Source of the DNA: Thermomicrobiales bacterium
GTDB taxonomy: Bacteria > Chloroflexota > Chloroflexia > Thermomicrobiales > UBA6265
Assembly: GCA_025928535.1 (NCBI GenBank)
Contig: JAICJJ010000071.1
Location: 1 to 9,418, forward strand
Length of the DNA: 9,418 nucleotides
Reading direction: 5' to 3'
A program made the translations under genes and the position numbers. Shown here in pieces: positions 1-5,076 of this stretch. The stretch's first letter is position 1, and each line of letters starts with the position of its first letter. The notes beneath the pieces were generated by a model. The model searched no databases. It was given only the letters and a program-made list of their open reading frames with translations, and was not told the DNA's origin.

Positions 1-149
1 GCCTTGATGGCGCACGCCGGCGCCGCGGCCGCGGTCACGCCGCACCGGCTCAAGCCCAAGCCGCCCCACGCCTCCAATCCGGCGCGTTCGCCGCAGGGCG
101 CGCAGCGCCAGCGCCGCGACCGCCACGACCGCCACGACCATCCGTCCCA

Positions 150-171
150 CGACGGAGCCGCGGCTCCGTCG
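150..171. repeat. 22-bp perfect palindrome
   Basis: The core GACGGAGCCG/CGGCTCCGTC is a perfect inverted repeat with no spacer, and one more C/G pair flanks it. It lies in the unassigned, very GC-rich stretch before the Cys-rich gene and just after a short tandem repeat of CGCCACGAC. No T tract follows. It could be a protein-binding site, or chance in a region of about 75-80% GC. Confidence 0.5.
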
Positions 172-260
172 CCGACGCCCACCCAGACGGCGGCGCGCGC
201 CAGGACGCACGGGGCGGCGGCGCGGACCACACGAAAGCACCACCACCACCAGCCCCCCCC

Positions 261-1132
261 TTGCCGCCGGACTGTGCCGCCTGCACCGACTGCCAGATGT
301 GTCGGGACGGGGCCTGCGTGGCGGATCCGGCGCTGGAGCGGGTGCGCTGCCTGGGCAGCGGGGCGGCCTGTGGCTACTGTCAGGGGGGCAGTGCGCCGCC
401 GCTGACGCGCAGCCCTGCGCCGATGGGACCTGTCCCCGCCAGGGGCGGTGCTGCCGCGGCGAGAAACGCTGCGCGGATCCGGAATCGTCGACCGGGTTCG
501 CGTGCGTGGACGCCAAAACGCAGTGCTGCCCCGGCGAGCGGCGGTGCGCCGATGGCACGTGCGTGAGCGCGGCCAAGTGCTGCCCGCAGGAGTGGACGTG
601 CGCCGACGGCTCGTGCGTGCCCCAGGATCAGTGCTGCCCGGATGAACAGCGCTGTCCGAATGGCGCGTGCGTCTCCCGCGGCGTCTGCTGCGCCGGCCAG
701 CGCCGGTGCGCCGACGGGTCGTGCGTGGGCCGCGACGAGTGCTGTCCCAGCGTCGCCCCCTGCACCACCTGCCAGGTGCGCGTCTGCGTCAACGGGACGG
801 ACGTGTGTCGGCCCGGGCCGGACGGGTCGAACTGCCAGATGGTCCCCGGGGATGCGCCCGGCTCCTGCTGCCACGGCCAGTGCACGCGGGAGCAGATCGT
901 CTGCCCCGCCTACCCGTGGCGGGCGTACAACCCCGCCACCTGTCTGTGCGAATGCACGGACGGCGGCGTCGACGAACCCGGCTCGGAGCGCCTCTGCTGC
1001 CCGGCCGGATTCCCCTACTTGGGGATTGGCGACGGGCACTGCTCGGCGGCCGACCATACCCAGTGGGTCTGCCCCCTCGGCCACCACGTCTGTCCCGACA
1101 ACCCGAATCGGTGTTGTCGCGACGACCGGTAG
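261..1132 (+). CDS. Cys-rich repeat protein, frameshifted, 5' end unresolved
   Basis: I do not recognise a named family. The product is extremely Cys-rich and probably extracellular. Reading starts in one frame (from about 261: DCAACTDCQMCRDGACV...CGYCQG) and must move to another frame at the G6 run (383-388) to continue as QCAAADAQPCADGTC and on to the TAG at 1130-1132. One extra G would join the two halves as CGYCQGGQC. Five consecutive units follow, each opening with CC and holding CADG(T/S)CV, then a CTTCQVRVC segment and a Cys-rich tail ending CCRDDR. Upstream, frame 1 gives a basic RKHHHHQPPP linker typical of secreted Thermomicrobia proteins; it would join the Cys region only if the C8 run at 253-260 had nine bases. 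No convincing Tat signal or start codon is seen between 1 and 260, so the true start may lie outside the window. The gene converges on the 1940-1432 gene. The coding call is firm; the function is unknown. Confidence 0.7.
449..739 (+). repeat. 18-residue CC-type protein repeats (54-bp period)
   Basis: Five successive coding units start with a Cys-Cys pair at 449, 524, 578, 632 and 686, and a sixth begins at 740. Units 2 to 5 are exactly 18 residues long with the pattern CCxxxxxC(A/P)(D/N)G(T/S/A)CVxxxx. Unit 1 is expanded to 25 residues by an insert between its third and fourth Cys. The constant Cys spacing implies a repeated disulfide-knotted module. The repeats are diverged at DNA level, so the array is not a recent expansion. 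Confidence 0.8.
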
Positions 1133-1342
1133 CCGGCACGCCGCGCCGACCCGGCGGCCAGTGCGCGCCAGGCGGCGACCGACCGCACGGCAGCCGCCAC
1201 ATGGACGGGGCCGCGGTGGGCCGTCGCGCCCTCGCCACCCGCGCCGCCCGCACCGCCCGCTTCGGTGACCGGCTGACAGCGGTGCGGGTCGGACCTCGCC
1301 GCTGCTCGTCGTGCTATTCGGTGCGGCCGCGGGTCTGTGCCT

Positions 1343-1373
1343 CAGCCGCAGACAAAGCCATGGTCTGCGGCTG
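1343..1373. terminator. Hairpin between convergent genes, likely bidirectional terminator
   Basis: The arms CAGCCGCAGAC (1343-1353) and GTCTGCGGCTG (1363-1373) pair perfectly over 11 bp around a 9-nt loop. The hairpin sits between the stop of the plus-strand Cys-rich gene (1132) and the stop of the minus-strand Tat/Cys-rich gene (1432), where a shared terminator is expected. There is no U tract on either strand, so it would be a GC-rich, tract-less terminator. The rest of 1133-1431 shows no gene. Confidence 0.5.
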
Positions 1374-1431
1374 CAGCCGTACACGTCAGACCACCCCAGC
1401 AGACCTCACCATGCCGGACGGCAGGGCGCGT

Positions 1432-1940
1432 TCACCCAGGCGTCCTCGGCACGTCCATCGCGCGCGCCCGGACATGGCTCGAGATCGTCTGGCACGGAGA
1501 CGCGCAGGCCGTGCCGCTTCCGCTGAGGCAGGTGCTGTCGACCACGCAGGCGTCTCCGGCGTTGGGACAATCGGCGTTCGTCGTGCACGGAGTGTCGGTG
1601 CAGATCCCACCGGCCAAGCAGAAGGGTTGTCCCCTATCAATCTGCGTCGCGCAGTCGCACGCCCCGCCGTAGCACTTGACGGTCGGGATCCCGGCGTCGC
1701 CATCGGCAGAGCACGTGGTGTCCGGCGCCGGGCAACCGCCGTCGGGCGCGCACGGCGTGGCACAGCAGACGGTATTGCGCCCTTTCCGCAGCGGACGTTG
1801 GGGCGGTGGCAGGGAGCGGCCCGACTCTCATGGCCGGTGAGGACCGCGGCCAGCCCGGCAAGGCCAAGGCCGACGGCCGTGCGCCGGGTCGCGCGGCGGG
1901 CGACGAATCGCGTCCAGCGATCGAAGCGGTCGAGATCCAC
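1432..1940 (-). pseudogene. Tat-exported small Cys-rich protein, frameshifted
   Basis: The N-terminus MDLDRFDRWTRFVARRATRR followed by TAVGLGLAGLAAVL is a clear twin-arginine signal (RR at residues 19-20) of the form common in Thermomicrobia; cleavage is likely near ESRAA. The start is a GTG with a weak AGGA about 6 nt upstream. The frame is lost after CHRPNVRCGKG, because the Cys pattern resumes in another frame at 1770 (VCCATPCAPDGGC...CYGGACDCATQ...CTTNADC...CASPCQTISS) and ends at a TGA at 1432-1434. One extra G near 1786 gives a natural join, CGKGRNTVCCATPC, and a product of about 170 residues. The C-terminal half resembles secreted Cys-rich domains rich in C-x(4-8)-C. The function is unknown. 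Either a sequencing deletion or a genuine pseudogene fits. Confidence 0.7.
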
Positions 1941-2033
1941 GTGGATCCTGCTGAGTGCGGGACGGTGCGCATTGCTGACGACGCGCGGAGCAGCGGCGCC
2001 CTACGCCCGGGACGGAGTGCTGTCAATCGACAG

Positions 2034-2055
2034 CGGCTGACATCCGGACGTAACT
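2034..2055. promoter_or_regulatory. Operator-like dyad, site 1
   Basis: The site contains ACATC-CG-GACGT, a near-palindrome with a 2-bp centre. Its 22-bp sequence matches the reverse complement of 2143-2164 at 20 of 22 positions. It lies about 95 bp upstream of the GTG start at 1940, in the gap between the two minus-strand genes, so it could control the broken Tat/Cys-rich gene. It is an inferred transcription-factor site; the regulator is unknown. Confidence 0.4.
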
Positions 2056-2142
2056 CGCAGCTGTGCGTGGATGTCTCGTCAACGGCAACTTGGCGTCGTG
2101 TCGAATTGAGCGCGCGAACGAAGTTTTGCAGCCGCTCGCGGC

Positions 2143-2164
2143 AGTTACATCAGGATGTCAGCCG
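2143..2164. promoter_or_regulatory. Operator-like dyad, site 2
   Basis: This is the partner of the 2034-2055 site. It contains the perfect dyad ACATC-AG-GATGT and shares a 12-bp block (GGATGTCAGCCG) exactly with the reverse complement of site 1. The two sites enclose 87 bp of lower-GC, non-coding DNA. The region 1941-2211 holds no credible gene. A short MITE with 22-bp imperfect ends is an alternative, but no target duplication flanks it. Confidence 0.4.
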
Positions 2165-2211
2165 GCCGGACGGCGTGCGGCGATCGTTGGATGCGGCGGC
2201 TGTCGCGCCGC

Positions 2212-3360
2212 CTACACGATGGTCGACGCGGTATTGCGGATGCTGTACGAGCTGTCCAGCGCGACATCGCGCGCCCAGCCCGGCTGCAACGTGGCGAACG
2301 TCCGATCAGTCGTCATATCCATGACCGCGCAGAGTGGATCGCCATAGGCGTTGCCCGGCCCCCATTCCCAGGCATACCAGCCGATCCCGAGCCGGTTGGC
2401 CTCCGCCAGAATCGCCTGGTAGTCGATTTCGCCGTCCGGCGCGCAAATACTGTCGTTGCCGTTGTAGGCGCCATATTGCGAAAACTCGCCGACGATGAGC
2501 GGATAGTTGGCGTCATGCGCCGCCTGGAGCTGATCGTGGATGTACCCGGCGTCCGCCCCGTCGCTGATCCCCCAGTACATGTGGACGGAGAAGATCAGGT
2601 TGTGGTCCGGGTCGGCGTCCAGCAGCGCGGAGGCCGTGTCGTTCAGCACCGCCAGATTCTTGCCCCAATCCGGGGCGTCGATCACCAGCGGCGTGCGGAT
2701 GCCGGCGCAACGCATCGCCTGCACCGCCTTCGTGTAGCCGGCGATGAACGTGTGGTCGCTGATCCGGTCGTTGCCGACTTCGTTGCCGATGTTGACGAGG
2801 AGGGCGTTCTGATGCCGGCCGATGATGTCGACGATGGCGGGTTGGGTCCAGTAGGCGACGAGATCGCCGAGCCGGGACCATTTGCCGGTGGCGTCGTGCA
2901 ATTCGACCATCGGCAGGAGATGGTTGGCGATCGCGGTGGCGATCAGTTGCTCCAGGACATTGGGATCGGTCTTCGGTCCCTTGCTGCCGAGGCTCGGTCG
3001 GATCGCCCAGACGATTCGGACCGTGTTGGCGCCGGTTTTCCGGATTTCGGGAAAAGAGATGCTCCCGGTCGGATCGTCGTCGTCGAAGACCGACATCTTG
3101 TTGACGCCGCGGAGCAGGACGGGATTCCCAGCCGGATTGAGAATCGACCGCCCCTGGACGGTGAAGCGGGCGCCCGGTTGCCCGCTCGGAGCACAGGCCC
3201 CCCCGCCATGATGGCGCTTTTTCGGCTTGGCGAACGCCGGCGCCGCCGAAGGCGCGAGCCCGGACGCGAGCGCGCCGCCGAGCGCGAGGCGCAGGAGGCC
3301 GCGTCGTGAAGGCGACGCGACCGCGAGCCGGGTCAGGGTGTCGATGCCGCGGTTGTCCAT
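2212..3360 (-). CDS. Tat-exported glycoside hydrolase family 5, beta-mannanase-like (GH5_8)
   Basis: This 382-residue enzyme is probably secreted and cleaves internal beta-1,4 linkages, most likely of mannan. Residues 1-45 form a Tat signal (SPSRRGLLR at 16-24, then an Ala/Leu/Gly core ending at AFA). A basic KPKKRHHGGG linker follows, then a GH5 TIM barrel from about residue 64. Family landmarks are RGVNK (84-88), ANTVRIV with R115, MVELHDATG with H155, VNIGNEV with acid/base E194, VIDAPDWG (226-233), FSVHMYWG with H260, LIVGEF with nucleophile E292, and GWYAWEW with W331. The run of HDATG, NEV, IDAxxWG and SVHMY matches GH5 subfamily 8 mannanases, so mannanase is preferred over cellulase. 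There is no carbohydrate-binding module. The start has an ideal GGAGGAGG 5 nt upstream. It lies 28 bp after the unknown exported gene, presumably in one operon. The family call is firm; the substrate is inferred. Confidence 0.9.
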   Translation of the reverse strand: MDNRGIDTLTRLAVASPSRRGLLRLALGGALASGLAPSAAPAFAKPKKRHHGGGACAPSGQPGARFTVQGRSILNPAGNPVLLRGVNKMSVFDDDDPTGSISFPEIRKTGANTVRIVWAIRPSLGSKGPKTDPNVLEQLIATAIANHLLPMVELHDATGKWSRLGDLVAYWTQPAIVDIIGRHQNALLVNIGNEVGNDRISDHTFIAGYTKAVQAMRCAGIRTPLVIDAPDWGKNLAVLNDTASALLDADPDHNLIFSVHMYWGISDGADAGYIHDQLQAAHDANYPLIVGEFSQYGAYNGNDSICAPDGEIDYQAILAEANRLGIGWYAWEWGPGNAYGDPLCAVMDMTTDRTFATLQPGWARDVALDSSYSIRNTASTIV

Positions 3361-3365
3361 GACGT

Positions 3366-3373
3366 CCTCCTCC
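3366..3373 (-). promoter_or_regulatory. Strong Shine-Dalgarno for the GH5 gene
   Basis: GGAGGAGG on the minus strand lies 5 nt before the ATG at 3360, within the 28-bp gap after the upstream gene. It fixes the start and indicates independent, efficient translation inside the operon. Confidence 0.8.
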
Positions 3374-3388
3374 GCCCAGTGGCGGGAC

Positions 3389-4492
3389 TCAACGAACCTG
3401 GCCTGAATCGGGGTCCATTTGGAGCGACGATTCGTCGACGGCTTCGAAGTCGCCGCCGTGAATTCCGGTTTGCAATGCGTGCAGGTCGTCGTTGTCCCAG
3501 CGGTCGTCCGGCACGCCCGAAAGAAACCAGGCCGAGCCGTTGTCGGCGAGGAACATGCCGTAGCGTTGCAAGGCGGTCAGGATGACGCGGTTGGACGCCG
3601 AAAACCCGCTGAGATCGACGGTCGATTTCAACCGGAAGCGCTGGCCGAGCGGCGGCAAATTCGGATCGCCGCTGGACGAGGCGGCATGGCGGGCCGGCCA
3701 GATGAAATCGTCCCGGGTGCGGGGCGCGGTGAAGCGCAACGCATGCAAAATCTCGCCGGCGGCGACTTCCTCGTAGCGGACCAGGCCGGGCAAGATCGGC
3801 AGCCCGGCCGCGTCGGCCGATGTCCAGCCCCGTGGCCGCAGGGCATTCGAGCGGAGGTCGAAGATCGCGCCCGATCCGGCCCGCCAACTTCCGTCCCGGC
3901 GCGATTGGGCGGCGTAGACCTCGTAGAGGGTGCAATCGCTCGCGTCGACGACGAGCAGATGCCGGTCGCCACGGCTGCACGCGCCGCCTTCGATCGGGGC
4001 GTCGGGCGGAATCGGATAGGGGCCGGGGTCGCTTTCGTCGGCGTAGGCGAACGTGATGGCCGCCGGCGTGACGCCGCCGTCGATCGTGATGAACGGAATG
4101 CCGATCGGACCGCCGTCGAAGACGCCGGCGCCGAAATCGGGATGCAGTCCGCCGGACGCGCCGACCGACGCGACGTAGGCGTCCGAATTGGCGTCCGGGC
4201 GCAACCCATCGACGCGGGCGCGCCAGACGTTGTCGACCGGAAAGAGGGAACAAGCGGCCGGAAAGGCTCCGCACCCGCCGCTCGCGCAGGGAACGACGCA
4301 GGAGCCGCCCCCGCATTGTCGGTCTGCCGGACAGCACGCTTTGCCGCAGCGCCGGCAACTCGGGCATCGATGTTTCTTCTTGCGCGGTTTGGCCGCCGCT
4401 CCGTTGGCGCCAGCGGCAAGGACGCCGCTGGCGCGCGCGGCGAGGCCGAGCAGGGTTCGCCGAGTGATCTCGTCTCCACGGAGCGGAGTCAT
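3389..4492 (-). CDS. Conserved Tat-exported protein of unknown function, Cys-rich N-terminus
   Basis: The product is 367 residues from the chosen ATG. Residues 1-34 form a Tat signal (ITRRTLLGLAA, then an Ala-rich core ending in AAA). A basic linker (KPRKKKHR) follows, then a tight Cys cluster at 43-75 (CPSCRRCGKACC...CGGGSC...CASGGC). The rest (about 80-367) is a single globular domain with striking blocks: CSLFPVDNVW, HPDFG (117-121), GIPF, DESDPGPYPIPPDAPIEGG (152-170), GDRHLLVVD (175-183), a GSWRAGSGAIFDLRSNALRP block (201-220), GLPILPGLVRYEEV (230-243), HALRFT, PARH, YGMFLADNG. These look like a conserved bacterial secreted family, but I cannot name it or assign activity. Conserved-looking His and acidic residues would suit an enzyme. 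An ATG at 4543 is in frame but lacks a ribosome site; the ATG at 4492 has one. It precedes the GH5 gene in an apparent operon, suggesting a role at the same polysaccharide. Confidence 0.8.
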   Translation of the reverse strand: MTPLRGDEITRRTLLGLAARASGVLAAGANGAAAKPRKKKHRCPSCRRCGKACCPADRQCGGGSCVVPCASGGCGAFPAACSLFPVDNVWRARVDGLRPDANSDAYVASVGASGGLHPDFGAGVFDGGPIGIPFITIDGGVTPAAITFAYADESDPGPYPIPPDAPIEGGACSRGDRHLLVVDASDCTLYEVYAAQSRRDGSWRAGSGAIFDLRSNALRPRGWTSADAAGLPILPGLVRYEEVAAGEILHALRFTAPRTRDDFIWPARHAASSSGDPNLPPLGQRFRLKSTVDLSGFSASNRVILTALQRYGMFLADNGSAWFLSGVPDDRWDNDDLHALQTGIHGGDFEAVDESSLQMDPDSGQVR

Positions 4493-4496
4493 CCCA

Positions 4497-4503
4497 CCCT
4501 CCC
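4497..4503 (-). promoter_or_regulatory. Shine-Dalgarno deciding the start of the unknown exported protein
   Basis: GGGAGGG on the minus strand lies 4 nt before the ATG at 4492. The longer in-frame ATG at 4543 has no comparable site, and its extra 17 residues would push the Tat motif away from the N-terminus. Confidence 0.65.
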
Positions 4504-4659
4504 GTCGCGGCGCGCCGCCGGCCGTCGTTCCGTCAACGCGCATCCTGAGCCTACGAGACGTCAGCGCGGTTCGCTATTGGGAGAACTACCTATTCGGCGG
4601 ATGCGGACAGGGACAGGATTGCCCAAATCGGCTGACGGGCCGCGCTGAAGCGCACCTGC

Positions 4660-4714
4660 CCATGCGGTCGCGCCGCGTCCAATCGTCGTGCCGCGCCCAA
4701 CGGTCATGCCGAGC
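4660..4714. repeat. Degenerate 18-19-bp tandem repeats
   Basis: Three imperfect copies begin at 4660, 4679 and 4697. The last two are CCAATCGTCGTGCCGCGC and CCAACGGTCATGCCGAGC. The first is a similar 19-mer. They lie in the divergent intergenic region upstream of the minus-strand exported-protein operon, directly before a T7 run (4728-4734), and form the left end of a mosaic of short repeats. Confidence 0.5.
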
Positions 4715-4750
4715 CTGTCGCGGCAACTTTTTTTCTGTCGTCAAGAAGAA

Positions 4751-4779
4751 CGAGATCCTTCGCTGCGGCTCAGGATGAC
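4751..4779. repeat. REP-like intergenic element
   Basis: The block starts with GAGATCCTTCGCTGCG and ends with CTCAGGATGAC. The ends can pair imperfectly (ATCCT with AGGAT, plus GC pairs near the TGCG loop). From general knowledge, near-identical blocks are scattered in intergenic DNA of many Chloroflexota and other high-GC genomes; I could not verify copy number here. It is non-coding. Confidence 0.5.
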
Positions 4780-4836
4780 GGGATGGAGGGGGCAGGATGA
4801 CGGCGTGGAGGGGACAGGATGACGGGGGTGGAGGGA
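4771..4836. repeat. Three 22-bp tandem repeats
   Basis: Three units of exactly 22 bp start at 4771, 4793 and 4815. Each begins CAGGATGACGG and ends in a TGGAGGG-type purine-rich half, differing at a few positions. The first overlaps the end of the REP-like element, so the array probably arose by duplication of that end. A minisatellite is the best description; there are no spacers, so it is not a CRISPR. Confidence 0.8.
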
Positions 4837-4919
4837 GCAAGTTGCTGGGGCGGCTCCCTCGAACCGCGGTCGCGCTGCCGCACTCGCGAATTCAGACCGC
4901 GCGCTGCCTCCGGCGGATG

Positions 4920-4928
4920 TGCTACTAT
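4920..4928 (+). promoter_or_regulatory. Extended -10 promoter for the 5077-7448 operon
   Basis: TGCTACTAT fits the extended -10 form TGnTAnnnT exactly in a region otherwise too GC-rich for it to be common. No good -35 is present at 17 bp spacing, which an extended -10 can tolerate. Transcription would start near 4935, leaving a leader of roughly 140 nt before the ATG at 5077. Confidence 0.45.
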
Positions 4929-4951
4929 GTACGTACGGGGTGTACGTTCAT
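4927..4951. promoter_or_regulatory. Operator-like inverted repeat at the predicted transcription start
   Basis: The arms ATGTACGTAC (4927-4936) and GTACGTTCAT (4942-4951) are inverted repeats with 9 of 10 matching positions and a 5-nt GGGGT centre. The left arm overlaps the end of the -10 box and the dyad covers the expected start, the classic place for a repressor. The regulator is unknown. Confidence 0.45.
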
Positions 4952-5064
4952 CCTTTCGCAGCGCCGCCGAGGATGGGAGGCGGCGGGCGGGACGGGCGGC
5001 CCCGGGCGGACGTCGTGAGACGGCCGCGGTTCGGAATCGACGCGCCAGTTCCGGCCGAAGCGCC

Positions 5065-5072
5065 GAGGAGGG
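5065..5072 (+). promoter_or_regulatory. Shine-Dalgarno deciding the start at 5077
   Basis: GAGGAGGG sits 4 nt before the ATG at 5077. The frame is open much further upstream, but the sequence before 5077 is repeat and promoter DNA, so this site selects the start. Confidence 0.75.
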
Positions 5073-5076
5073 CGGC

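Noticed and set aside
380..1384. 334-codon open frame on the minus strand opposite the Cys-rich gene
   Set aside because: The periodic CC-repeat on the plus strand is strong coding evidence; the minus frame only mirrors it.
1934..1947. 14-bp palindrome GATCCACGTGGATC across the GTG start of the Tat/Cys-rich gene
   Set aside because: It has no loop, so it cannot fold as RNA. It contains common restriction-type sequence and no second copy was seen, so chance is likely.
2195..2212. GGCGGC/GCCGCC hairpin at the end of the GH5 gene
   Set aside because: The 6-bp stem overlaps the stop codon and lacks a T tract; such GC pairs are common by chance here.
2155..3309. Long open frame on the plus strand opposite the GH5 gene
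   Set aside because: It is the antisense shadow of a clearly recognisable GH5 gene in high-GC DNA, with Arg/Asp/Val-rich content, no ribosome site and no domain pattern.
3419..4648. Long open frame opposite the unknown exported gene
   Set aside because: The minus strand has a Tat signal, a good ribosome site and operon spacing. The plus frame is compositionally random and has no start signal.
4708..4734. GCCG...CGGC stem followed by a T7 run, terminator-like on the plus strand
   Set aside because: The stem is only 4 bp and no plus-strand gene ends upstream. The T run is better seen as part of the repeat mosaic.
4771..4836. Possible CRISPR array
   Set aside because: The 22-bp units abut directly with no spacers, there are only three, and no cas gene is near.
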